From assembly GCA_033852115.1 (NCBI GenBank), contig JAWSVE010000008.1, forward strand, positions 248,001-312,000: 64,000 nt of DNA, given 5' to 3'. The position numbers and the translations under genes were made by a program. Under the pieces are notes generated by a model. That model was not told where the DNA came from, ran no database searches, and was given only the letters and a program-made list of their open reading frames with translations. The first letter of the stretch is position 1. Each line of letters starts with the position of its first letter. The stretch is from JAWSVE01 sp033852115. Lineage in GTDB: Bacteria > Pseudomonadota > Gammaproteobacteria > Pseudomonadales > Cellvibrionaceae. Of the stretch, positions 9,401 to 17,023 are shown one piece after another.

Positions 9401-10785
9401 GTTATTTAATGAGCCAAATGGGCAAGGGAATTAGCAAGTGGTTCAACTGCAACAAACACTGGTTGATACCAACACTCATTATTGCCATTGTGGCGCTAAT
9501 AGTCGTGATTGTGGCAACCGAAGGTGCGGCCCTGGGTGTCTTAGCGTCCGTGATGGAAATTGTCGCCGCCATATTGATCGGTGTTTCCCTAGTTCGCATG
9601 ACCGCCTGGGTTGGGCAGTACATTGGTTTAGGTATTGCCGGTAAAGTGGCTAGCTCGTCTAAGGCCTTAGCTAAAGCGCTTGCGATTGGCAGTATTGAAC
9701 TCGTTTTTGCATTGATGTTTAGTCTTGGTCCCATCGTGAAATCCGCTCGAGCAGGTTTCAAAGCGGCGCGGGCGGCAGGTAAAGGCGTCACGCGTGCGGT
9801 CGGGGCTGGTGCTCGCTCTAGTGCTCGGGCGACAGGCAAAGCGGCGAAATCAGCATTTGTGCCAAGCTTCGAAGCGACAGCAAAAGTGGGCGGCGCGCTT
9901 GGTCGCAGTGCGGCAAATGGTGCGCGCAATATGCGACGTGTCGGTGGTGCAATAATTCGCAATGGCCGCCTAGTCGTCAACGGAGTACAGGATGGTTTAA
10001 CTGCTGGTATTAGAAACTTGCGACAGTTTAGGCAAAGTCTAAGCCGTTTACGATTCAATGGTTTTTCCGTGTCTCGCGAAGGGTATATGTTTTACCTATG
10101 GGGGCATTTTAACCCCAAAGTATTGATATTGGTGGGGCCGGGGCATATAGAGGATGTGACTTTGGCAGGAACAGGCACTAGGCCTTCTCGGGGCTTAGGT
10201 GTAGATTTGCCAAATCGACGCTTCCCTGCGCCTATCGTACAAGTGTTTGATGGCGCAGATAGAAAATTAATTGAAGCTTTTCAGGACCTTAGTACTCAAG
10301 AGCGAAGAGAACTTGTGGTGCAGCTTCAACAAGCTGCTGATGATGCGGCGCGGCGTCGGATATTAAATCAGCTACTTAATCGAGCAGATGATTTAGGCTT
10401 CCCTACAACAACGCAAGCGATGCGCGACGCAGTACAGGGCAAACGGTACCGGGACCCAAGAACCAACGTCGATATTACGCCGCCCTCAACTACATTAATG
10501 TCACCCGATCACTTGTTTCCTGTTAGTAAAATAAAGGAGTTGGATGGATTTACTGATCTGACACTAGCGCAGCAGCGGATGATTGTGCAAGACATTGGTG
10601 GGGTGGTAGATAATATTCGTCCATTGCCGAAGGCTCTAAACGAATCGAAAGGGAATTTGGTGGGCGGTAATTGGACAAGTTATCATGGTAATCCTCTGGA
10701 TCCCAATTATGTTCGTTGGCTCGCTGTCGAACAAGCGGCAGCGAAGGCTCGCATAGAGGCAAAAATCGCAGAGCTATTACGCTGA
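6412..10785 (+). CDS. DUF4157 polymorphic toxin with C-terminal HNH-type nuclease
   Basis: The 1457-residue protein starts with GTG, 52 bases after the previous stop. It has CxxC at 144/147 and one DUF4157 domain with HELAHTIQQ (260-268). The long middle carries Trp-rich helices and hydrophobic segments near 560-596, 705-739 and 1017-1060, which could form pores or aid membrane passage. The last 100 residues contain SPDHLFPVSKI (D1366/H1367) and NIRPLPKALNESKGN (about 1402-1416), the usual layout of HNH endonuclease toxin tips. The predicted activity is DNA cleavage in a target cell. The nuclease call rests on motif reading only. A candidate immunity gene follows after 28 bases. Confidence 0.8.
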   Translation: MEASLKTPKATQPKKATAVKKSRRSRLSDHNENVVSILKSANIKVGQPDDHLEKEADRIAEQVISHAVHERSVGYSGAHSDTGLGNNKAAKKTQQESYKLPPSSSQTSDSTTSIHSASGHQKSSQTRVKPPSLQNTLVSVQRVCSQCEEEVQLKKDEFRDDVYESSSHRDKSHTIGYHHTQGIAEGIRTIRHGGHKLQDPEFYQQRMGYDFSNVRIHTDEKANRLAQQLGAKAFTYGNHIVFANGRYVPGSVDGKKLLAHELAHTIQQGAVKNAIQHHDLSASASTSAPIRVSPASPDVQADLEDDVLDLWDSGVNYVSDKASSAGDALVSGARAVGRGVARGAEYVGDLAVDAYESTRDFVLDYLEEFAPELLSFMRGDIVGTIKDKIIAGLDHLFNGFGSKIQTEGLVPALTSVFGEFTGTVKQIATDLSAGNCESLFEAMRSIKGFGEKLLGPAFDDLRAMLGMAGDFFGDLWNDYGQPAWKAIEQLAGGAWTWVSDTATWLWNQTAGLRSMASYIWEEYKRLFNVAWTETGDLLTWLKDKAAEAWEDIKEFLGPALLPLQVIAGIFALFTPMAPVVVIGVGVPMLWQAVNWVVDNWNELEVVVTAKEILATYILPTLHVGLETLQLLLSSASTWLTAQAAAINAAVTNALTAIGAMPVLRALAGMFRTLADAVSAAFTWVADTFVGILTDIKDLVLSYRHIISPLMVLLAAVIMFPLNPWILTIVLTGWAWRILPDCFKPPIINSWLDTAIWFVGAMPDFDMFGPAWPQAKEKIIEALNSLREMSPDAKIEGANRIAKMMTGEDFTWIANLVRAAWQMPDHFIGKVEEELVGQDLNQPLPIERLPEDALEADSGQSIDDALGLLGKDNLTDDDVVVDPVAISSWDPELLHELNVPDGGEVSIGAGMPEDIASPQGVADELSQNEMGDESNGGVMPEVFQPIPEDPEEQLTYLANQPTDISCDDKEKTEEPATAQEVPAAARQFGPFTAMQRFSYLMSQMGKGISKWFNCNKHWLIPTLIIAIVALIVVIVATEGAALGVLASVMEIVAAILIGVSLVRMTAWVGQYIGLGIAGKVASSSKALAKALAIGSIELVFALMFSLGPIVKSARAGFKAARAAGKGVTRAVGAGARSSARATGKAAKSAFVPSFEATAKVGGALGRSAANGARNMRRVGGAIIRNGRLVVNGVQDGLTAGIRNLRQFRQSLSRLRFNGFSVSREGYMFYLWGHFNPKVLILVGPGHIEDVTLAGTGTRPSRGLGVDLPNRRFPAPIVQVFDGADRKLIEAFQDLSTQERRELVVQLQQAADDAARRRILNQLLNRADDLGFPTTTQAMRDAVQGKRYRDPRTNVDITPPSTTLMSPDHLFPVSKIKELDGFTDLTLAQQRMIVQDIGGVVDNIRPLPKALNESKGNLVGGNWTSYHGNPLDPNYVRWLAVEQAAAKARIEAKIAELLR

Positions 10786-10813
10786 ACGTGAACGGAAATT
10801 ACTGAGGTCAATT

Positions 10814-11542
10814 TTGAATCATTCAAATGTCAATTATTATTCTCACTCTTCTGACTTCCCTGAAAGCGCTATTCAGAGAATTCCAGATGGGTTGGTGGCC
10901 GCTGTTGACAAAGGGAACTCGGATTTTTTTTCACCGTTACAAATAGATTTTCCAAATATGTATAAAGCGCTATGTGATACTAATAGAGTTCAGCTTCAGG
11001 AGTTGGTAGTTAATCGAGAAACTCTTTTGGGGGAGGCGGTTACAGATTACATATACTCATGGTCAGTAACACTTGAGGGCGAGCTACAGCTAATTTTTAA
11101 TATTCCGCGGTTTGATTTAAATTCACCTGTAAGAAAAAAATCACTACTAAAATACTTGCCCTCCTTACCTCCTTGTATGGCTTGCTTCTATCAGCATATG
11201 GATGGTGGCAAAATCTCTGAGGGAATTGAATTTAGTGGTTTTGACCTCCCAAATGGTGTATCTGACTGGGTCAGTATTCATGAATATTATATGAGCAGCG
11301 ATCTAGACTCTGGTGACGCTCTATTATTGTTAGATGACTTGAATGGCAGTGATGTCCGCGTCGTCAGCACACTGCGCAATGGCGATTTTATTGTTTGCCA
11401 GCTAGGAGGTATAAAGCGACAGCTGTATTGGGTTGCACTTGAAAATCCTACATCTGCTATTGCCATACCAAACCCAGAGGTTTCTTTTGATCGTTACTAT
11501 GCGTGTTGTGTGCAAGAAGCCCCTATTGACTTCCCTTTATAG
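10814..11542 (+). CDS. Candidate immunity protein for the HNH toxin (SUKH-like)
   Basis: This 242-residue acidic soluble protein begins at a TTG codon with GAGGT four to eight bases upstream, 28 bases after the toxin stop. It has no signal peptide or membrane segment. A stretch near residues 115-135 (CMACFYQHMDGG) resembles the conserved core of SUKH/SMI1-KNR4 immunity proteins. Position immediately after a nuclease toxin tip is the classical place for an immunity gene. The family assignment is weak; the immunity role is inferred from position. Confidence 0.5.
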   Translation: MNHSNVNYYSHSSDFPESAIQRIPDGLVAAVDKGNSDFFSPLQIDFPNMYKALCDTNRVQLQELVVNRETLLGEAVTDYIYSWSVTLEGELQLIFNIPRFDLNSPVRKKSLLKYLPSLPPCMACFYQHMDGGKISEGIEFSGFDLPNGVSDWVSIHEYYMSSDLDSGDALLLLDDLNGSDVRVVSTLRNGDFIVCQLGGIKRQLYWVALENPTSAIAIPNPEVSFDRYYACCVQEAPIDFPL

Positions 11543-12027
11543 TTAGCCTTTTCAACTCAAGTAGAGCAATGTTTAATTTCAATTTTGAATATTGATTTTC
11601 GCGCGAGATGCATCCCCGCCAGTATCAGAGCTGCGCGTTGGCTTAGCTATTAATTAGTTGGCAAACGTACAGCTTAATAGGCATAAATTTCAATAGTTAA
11701 TCACTAAGGTTTTGGCATGTAAAACATGCTCTTCTTAGCTAACACAATGTGCCGTGGCCTGATAGTAACTAAGTATCAAGAATGCGGCATTACTTCTATT
11801 TTATGATCTAGCTCAGATGTCTGGTGATTGATATTGATTCCAGCCAAAACATCGGGTACAAATAACCCGGTCACCCAATATTCTAATTAAAAAAGATTGT
11901 CCTCCAAATTTTCGCGTTTTTGATATGTCACTCCAGGTAACATGCATCTGTATGTGACTTGGTGCGACAAATTGATTTGCTGCGAAGTTTTTCATACAAA
12001 TGGATAAAGGACTAAAGGATAATCGCC
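11543..12027. other. 485-bp intergenic region before the sigma-54 activator
   Basis: The stretch is AT-rich and shows no convincing gene on either strand. A weak sigma-54-like box (TTGGCA with GC ten bases after GG) lies at 11658-11673, too degenerate to call. AAAGGAT at 12014-12020 serves as ribosome binding site for the gene at 12028. Confidence 0.5.
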
Positions 12028-13509
12028 ATGGAAAAGATAAGGCAGGTGCTCGCAATCTACGGTGGGGGTGAGTCTCAAAGTCGCCCACTAATAACGACGC
12101 TAAAGGAAAGTGGGATAGGCGTCGACTCATTATCAGCTAGTAACATTGATCACCTAGAAGGTATCGATTCCTCTATACCTAAAATACTGTTTGTCGATCA
12201 AAGTACCCCGTCAGCGATTATCGACTCATGTACGAAAAAGTGTGAGTTTATAAATCTTCTTCTAGTGGAACCCTCGGTTTTAGCTGCTCGTCCGGAGTTG
12301 TACGAGGTAGCGATTGAAATAGTTATTGCACCCTGTGATATTGAAGAAATATTAATTCGCATAGAGCGAAGTATGACGTTGTTGTGTCAAAATAGTTCAG
12401 CTGTTTCAAATCAAGAAAAAAAAATACACAAAAACCTGGTTGGAAAATCACAAGAATATTTTTCAATTATTGAGCAAATTAAACGCTATGCGAATATTGA
12501 CGCGCCTGTATTAATAGCCGGTGAAACCGGTACCGGAAAAGAATTGGTGGCGCGTGCTCTGCACTATTCGAGTGACAGGAAAGCTCAACCATTTCAAGCG
12601 CTCAACTGTGGCGCGTTGCCCGATAGCTTGATAGAAAGTGAATTGTTTGGGCATGCCCGGGGTGCTTTCACCGATGCGAAGGAATCTTTTCGAGGGTTAA
12701 TTGCGATGGCTGAAGGCGGTACGTTATTCCTCGATGAAATTGATTCGCTATCACATAAAGCGCAAACAGCGCTCTTGCGTTTTCTCCAAGACGGGCAATA
12801 TCGCTCAGTGGGGAGTTCGAAATCTATAAAAACAGATGTCCGAATAATATCGGCAACGAATGCCAACCTCGACAAACTAGCCGATGAGAAGCAGTTTCGT
12901 AGGGATCTTATTTTTAGACTAAATACCCTGCCGCTTAATTTGCCGCCTTTACGTCATCGACGATCTGACATCCTCCTCCTTGCGGAACACTTTCTGACGC
13001 AGTGTGCAAGAGAGCATGGGAAGGGTAAGAAAATTTTTCACTTGGCGTTAAAGAAAAAGCTTATTGATTATCTTTGGCCAGGCAATATTCGCGAGTTAGA
13101 AAATTATGTGAAGCGAGCTTATTTATTAACTGACCAAGCCGTTATAGGAATGCTGCCTGACGGTAGCTATTCAATGCACAACTCATTGGATACCTCAATA
13201 GAAAGCGTTGATTGTGATGAGGCCCTGCAAGCTGGATACCTTAATCCTTTAGAGGATAGCGCGCTGAAATTGTCGGGTGATGAGTCTTCAAGAAGTCATG
13301 AGGTTAGCCCGTCAGATGTTGTGCCGGTTTTTGCAGAAGCAAAAAAAGCTGTCATCGACAACTTTGAAGTGAGCTATATCCGCCAACTACTCAAGTATAC
13401 TCACGGCAATGTCAGTCGAGCTGCAAAGCTGGCTGGTAAAGAGCGCCGAGTATTTGGCCGCTTGATGAAAAAACATCATATCGAAAAATCTGTTTTTGTT
13501 GCCAGCTGA
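12028..13509 (+). CDS. Sigma-54-dependent transcriptional activator (NtrC/bEBP family)
   Basis: The 493-residue protein has a receiver-like N-terminal domain (1-115) without an obvious full set of phosphorylation residues. An AAA+ core follows with Walker A GETGTGKE near 165, the sigma-54 contact loop GAFTDA near 212 (consensus GAFTGA) and Walker B GGTLFLDEID near 231. A Fis-type helix-turn-helix ends the protein (about 450-490: GNVSRAAKLAGKERRVFGRL). Such proteins remodel RNA polymerase-RpoN at -24/-12 promoters. The candidate promoter at 1476 makes the eCIS cargo genes the likely target. The degenerate receiver suggests control by something other than a kinase. Confidence 0.88.
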   Translation: MEKIRQVLAIYGGGESQSRPLITTLKESGIGVDSLSASNIDHLEGIDSSIPKILFVDQSTPSAIIDSCTKKCEFINLLLVEPSVLAARPELYEVAIEIVIAPCDIEEILIRIERSMTLLCQNSSAVSNQEKKIHKNLVGKSQEYFSIIEQIKRYANIDAPVLIAGETGTGKELVARALHYSSDRKAQPFQALNCGALPDSLIESELFGHARGAFTDAKESFRGLIAMAEGGTLFLDEIDSLSHKAQTALLRFLQDGQYRSVGSSKSIKTDVRIISATNANLDKLADEKQFRRDLIFRLNTLPLNLPPLRHRRSDILLLAEHFLTQCAREHGKGKKIFHLALKKKLIDYLWPGNIRELENYVKRAYLLTDQAVIGMLPDGSYSMHNSLDTSIESVDCDEALQAGYLNPLEDSALKLSGDESSRSHEVSPSDVVPVFAEAKKAVIDNFEVSYIRQLLKYTHGNVSRAAKLAGKERRVFGRLMKKHHIEKSVFVAS

Positions 13510-13656
13510 GAAAGAATTCCTGTTAATCCTGTTGATGCAGTGAAGCTAAACTCTTATGGGTTCTATCAATTTGCGCACAGTCAATTTGGTTTACAACAAT
13601 CGATAGAGTGCAACTCCTAACGGCCTAAATCTTGTTCGCGAAGTTGCGGGTATCGA

Positions 13657-13893
13657 TTGTTATACTCTACGCATACTTTCAATTCTCCAATCGAAGAGCC
13701 TGCTTGGCGCGTCTTTGACTTCGACGCTATGCATGACTTTGTTTATGAGAGAGGATTTACAATCTATCCTGGCAAGCTCGATAAACTACGTTGTTTCCGC
13801 CTTGCGAATATTGGCGATTTGAATGAACAGGACATGAGGGATTTTTTGTCTGTATTGGCTGAATACATTGATTCCATTAAGACCTCATCATGA
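13657..13893 (+). pseudogene. C-terminal remnant of a 2-aminoethylphosphonate-pyruvate aminotransferase (PhnW-like)
   Basis: The 78 residues match the extreme C-terminal segment of PhnW-type class V aminotransferases: NSPI, then RGFTIYPGKL and FRLANIGDLNEQDM. A full enzyme is about 360 residues and needs an upstream PLP-binding lysine, which is absent. The preceding 150 bases show no matching frame. The piece therefore looks like a relic left by a deletion or an insertion boundary, not a working gene. The TTG at 13657 has no good ribosome binding site. Confidence 0.7.
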
Positions 13894-13943
13894 CAGCTGA
13901 CGATTAAAGCAAACCCGTCAAGCTTATTGATCGACTTCGATCG

Positions 13944-14408
13944 ATGGTTCTGCTCAGTGAAATTAGTAACGAACAGACTGCGCGAAGTATTGTGTTAGGC
14001 ATCGCGAGTGGATTTTTACCCTTCCCTGGGTTTCAGACACCCTTCTTAGTACCGATATCGTTTGTGTTTCGTTTGAACTTTCCTTTAATGTACCTATTTA
14101 ATTGGATTACGAACAATTGGTTTACCGTGGGACCAATTACCATTTCGTGCTATTTACTAGGCAGGCAGCTCTTAGCAATGGTGGGCCTTCCGCAGGAAAA
14201 TATTGAGTTCTCCGTTACCGCACTCAACTGGGAATTATTTCAGGCTATAGTGCTGCCCCTCGTGGCGGGAAGCCTTCCTGTTACCATCGTGCTGCCCGTT
14301 ATTCTTTATTTGCCGGTGCTCGTTGTTGTAAAGCGGTTACGCGCTGCGAACGATGGTGAAAGCTGGGAGCGGTGGGTTAGTTTTGTGATCATTCGAAGCG
14401 CTGATTAA
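13944..14408 (+). CDS. DUF2062 family membrane protein
   Basis: The 154-residue protein has the DUF2062 pattern: a Gly-Phe-Leu-Pro turn (GIASGFLPFPGFQTPF) followed by RLNFPLMYLFNWITNNWFTV and two or three membrane helices. The function of DUF2062 is not known. The frame is open for about 12 codons upstream of the ATG but offers no better start. It overlaps the 3' end of the convergent gene at 14389 by 20 bases. Confidence 0.65.
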   Translation: MVLLSEISNEQTARSIVLGIASGFLPFPGFQTPFLVPISFVFRLNFPLMYLFNWITNNWFTVGPITISCYLLGRQLLAMVGLPQENIEFSVTALNWELFQAIVLPLVAGSLPVTIVLPVILYLPVLVVVKRLRAANDGESWERWVSFVIIRSAD

Positions 14409-15009
14409 TTGCCTCTTCAAACGCCCCTCTCTCCCAACTTTCATGCGTTTCAATGAGATACTCAAAATCGGCTTTATAGTGGTTGATGATCTTTTCACTA
14501 TTGATGCGGGAAAAACTTTCAAGTCGATCTTTGTTATCTTCATCGGTAGTTGCTAGGTAGAGTGCCGGTGACTCGTTTTTTCCAAGCATGGTGGCGAAGA
14601 AGTTCTCTTTCTTAAGACGAATAAGTACTCGCTCCATCGCACGTAAAGTGTCGTCCCAACAGCTGCTTATTTCCTCAAGATCCATCGTTAAGTCATCCGG
14701 CTCCAAGGCTTGCAGTTCGTTGTCGCTCTCTGAGAAGTAATGACTGTAATCTTCGAAGTCGATAAAATCGCTGGGATACCATTTCACTGTTAAATCAAAA
14801 CACTTTTTGTCATCAAAATAAGGCGTGTGATCTTGCGCTTGCGTATCACGTAGTGCTGAACGAGTATTAAACATCGGCATAATGCCGCCCCACCCACCAA
14901 AATGATAAATGCCCAATACATATAGATCATTTCCATGATCGTTGATAATGGCCTGAAAAGCAGACTTTGCTTCTTCATACAGTACGGTTTCAAAGATTTT
15001 TGTATTCAT
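14389..15009 (-). CDS. DUF4303-like protein, last gene of an effector/immunity-type operon
   Basis: The 206-residue acidic soluble protein resembles DUF4303 proteins: an early LYVLGIYHFGGWGG stretch, a WYPSDF segment and a C-terminal YLIETHESWERGAFEEA region. Relatives are often found among immunity genes of polymorphic toxin systems. It is the third gene of a minus-strand cluster after a candidate effector and its membrane partner. Its actual role here is unproven. Confidence 0.5.
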   Translation of the reverse strand: MNTKIFETVLYEEAKSAFQAIINDHGNDLYVLGIYHFGGWGGIMPMFNTRSALRDTQAQDHTPYFDDKKCFDLTVKWYPSDFIDFEDYSHYFSESDNELQALEPDDLTMDLEEISSCWDDTLRAMERVLIRLKKENFFATMLGKNESPALYLATTDEDNKDRLESFSRINSEKIINHYKADFEYLIETHESWERGAFEEAINQRFE

Positions 15010-15069
15010 TGGTTGGCATAAGATTATGCTTAAATTTAACTTGCTGCTAACCTGTTACTCTAATAGCAA

Positions 15070-15420
15070 TCAGAAATTGAAAACCCAGTCTATCAATAAA
15101 CATATCACCAGCGTAAATGATGCAATTAGAAGTAGGCTTGAAACGATGCGGTCAAAGGCATTGATTGCTTCTTTTACATCAGCTGTATTTACAATTCGGT
15201 CATCCAAATCTTTAAAAAATTTCGCTGGTAAAGCCACTGGCCAAGCGTAGAGGAGAGCACGGATGAACATTGGGTCCCATTGACATGGCCGAGGTTTACC
15301 TTTGGCGACAATTGACTTGTCAATTTTGCGCATAGTTGTTGGTACACTGAGAATCCACATTATTGTGCCAATTATTATGGCGAAAACAAAAACAAGTTCG
15401 TACAAGGCTAGCAAGCTCAT
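15070..15420 (-). CDS. Small membrane protein, candidate immunity protein
   Basis: The 116-residue protein has two clear hydrophobic helices, residues 4-26 and about 92-114, with a basic soluble loop between. It starts six bases after the stop of the gene at 15427, which implies co-translation. A small membrane protein directly downstream of a secreted toxin with hydrophobic C-terminus is the usual layout for immunity to membrane-acting effectors. No family is recognised. Confidence 0.55.
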   Translation of the reverse strand: MSLLALYELVFVFAIIIGTIMWILSVPTTMRKIDKSIVAKGKPRPCQWDPMFIRALLYAWPVALPAKFFKDLDDRIVNTADVKEAINAFDRIVSSLLLIASFTLVICLLIDWVFNF

Positions 15421-15426
15421 TGAAAG

Positions 15427-16440
15427 TTACCTTATCCAGCGATCCCAAGCATTGCCTATTCGGTGCTGTGATGCTTGGTCCATTTGGTACGCCAGTACCG
15501 CACCTGTGATGACAGTGGACGCAATAAGAATGCCCCACCCCCAAGGCGTTGCCATCAATGCAATTCTTCCAAGGGTTAAAAAGGCCGCACGGCCAACGGC
15601 GGCGCCCGCAAGTGTGCTCGCTGTAAATCCGCCGGTCTGCACAGCCATTTCCCGCTTCCAGTTTTCCCCATTGGCATAGCTGTTTTGCACCGCGTTTGCT
15701 CTAAATCCAATATCCAGAACAATGGCTCCGCGTCCAGCATAGCGTAAGCCTTTGGCTAACTTACCGACTTGTTGCCCTTCATACATATCGGCGACGTGAA
15801 TACCTCGGCCTCTACTGCGTTCTGCAAGCGTGATACCGCGATCTGCATTAGACAGCGCGGTGCCCTTGTTTTTGGTAAAGCTACTGGCGGGAACAAGGCG
15901 ACGTAGTTCCTGTTGGTAGTAGCGGTTGAGGGTATCGTAGGCTTGCTTAACTTTGTCGCGTAGCTCGATTCGGGTTTGTGCCGCAACGCGTCCAATACCG
16001 TTTGCATTGTTTAAATCGATTAACGTGCGCTGATAATGTTCTAGTGCCATTTGAAAGCTATCGGTGCGGCCACTCAATACAGCGGTCCCCACACCACCCA
16101 CGCCATTTGCATTTTGTGACACTGCAGTCATATCGATCGGTTCGATGTGGCGTTCATAAAAGCGTGCGAGTAAAGAGGTTTCTTCGCCAAATGTATCGAC
16201 ACATGAAGATAAATTAGAACGCTGATAGGCGGGAAGTTGGTTAATTTGGCGAGTCACACCATCGGATAATGGTGAGGGTAAGCCCGACACGTCGTAGGCG
16301 AGATGCGGCGGCAACCACTGTTGCTGATCACCAACGTGGCTATTACAGGCTAAAAACTGTTCGATATTTTCAGGTTGTGAACCGCACAGCTCAGACGCAC
16401 GAGCAGTACTAGTAGGGATAACCAATTCTGGCATAGTCAA
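15427..16440 (-). CDS. Candidate membrane-targeting effector
   Basis: The 337-residue protein has no signal peptide. The N-terminal half is soluble with four Cys residues. Residues 235-325 are rich in Gly/Ala and contain two hydrophobic helices (around FTASTLAGAAVGRAAFLTLG and PWGWGILIASTVITGAVLAY). This layout resembles pore-forming or membrane-acting effectors delivered by type VI secretion, with an amphipathic hairpin near the end. The adjacent membrane protein could be its immunity factor. The delivery route is not shown in the window and the toxin call is inference. Confidence 0.5.
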   Translation of the reverse strand: MTMPELVIPTSTARASELCGSQPENIEQFLACNSHVGDQQQWLPPHLAYDVSGLPSPLSDGVTRQINQLPAYQRSNLSSCVDTFGEETSLLARFYERHIEPIDMTAVSQNANGVGGVGTAVLSGRTDSFQMALEHYQRTLIDLNNANGIGRVAAQTRIELRDKVKQAYDTLNRYYQQELRRLVPASSFTKNKGTALSNADRGITLAERSRGRGIHVADMYEGQQVGKLAKGLRYAGRGAIVLDIGFRANAVQNSYANGENWKREMAVQTGGFTASTLAGAAVGRAAFLTLGRIALMATPWGWGILIASTVITGAVLAYQMDQASQHRIGNAWDRWIR

Positions 16441-16672
16441 TATCCTTATTGATGTATGTTGGATGTTAGGCGGGGGACTTTAGCATGGGGCGTAGGATAG
16501 TGGGTAGAATTGGGTGACAGAGTTGTGATGGGGTTGGGGCGTGTTTAGGGTAGGTGTCTGGGTAAGTGTTTTCTCAAAGTTTGTATCCTTACATGGCGCC
16601 TTCGCCTTATTACGCGTGTTGGGGTTGCTCCAGCGCGGATTTCTATATAAATTAGCTAAATTATATAAATAG

Positions 16673-16930
16673 ATGCCTCATGGTTTAAATATGACCGAAT
16701 CCCAAATCTATAAACGCATTCGCGATGCGTTGGACGCAGCGCCGCGAAATCAGTACACCCTGGAGCTGCACCTGCAAATGATTAAATACGCCGATCAGCT
16801 AAACACCGTAACGGCCAAAGAATTCTGTGAAGGGGTGGGTCTCAGGCCCAGCTTTGGTACCGAGTTCAGTAAAATGCGTAATTTAACCCAGCGCCTGAAA
16901 GCGGCTGGCCTTAAGACGGATTTGCTGTAA
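16673..16930 (+). CDS. Small HTH-like protein preceding type I restriction genes
   Basis: The 85-residue protein (80 if translation begins at ATG 16691, which fits family starts better) contains a compact helical fold with TAKEFCEGVGL and FGTEFSKMRNLTQRLKAAGL. Proteins of this kind often sit directly before hsdM and are annotated as HTH-like. A role as regulator of the restriction genes is plausible. A short inverted repeat lies between it and hsdM. Confidence 0.65.
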   Translation: MPHGLNMTESQIYKRIRDALDAAPRNQYTLELHLQMIKYADQLNTVTAKEFCEGVGLRPSFGTEFSKMRNLTQRLKAAGLKTDLL

Positions 16931-16989
16931 CCTACCCAGCCGATAAAAACATTGCTCAAATAAAAATTTTTCATCGTTAATCATAATCC

Positions 16990-17006
16990 ATGCAACTACA
17001 TTGCAT
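16990..17006. promoter_or_regulatory. Inverted repeat before hsdM
   Basis: ATGCAA-CTACA-TTGCAT is a perfect 6-bp inverted repeat with a 5-base spacer, 18 bases before the hsdM start. It is a candidate operator, perhaps for the preceding HTH protein. Short palindromes arise by chance, so confidence is low. Confidence 0.3.
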
Positions 17007-17023
17007 TACAAAAAGAAGTCAAA

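Noticed and set aside
9402..10058. 218-codon minus-strand frame
   Set aside because: It is opposite the Ala/Arg-rich part of the toxin; the Ala/Pro/Arg-rich product is the expected shadow.
11658..11673. Possible sigma-54 promoter before the activator gene
   Set aside because: Spacing is right, but only the GG/GC pair and TGGCA agree; the TTGC half is degenerate and the site is 350 bases from the gene.
11813..12130. 105-codon minus-strand frame
   Set aside because: It overlaps the start and ribosome binding site of the activator gene and has no recognisable protein features.
15302..15679. 125-codon plus-strand frame
   Set aside because: It is antisense to the effector and membrane-protein genes, which have better coding character and operon spacing.
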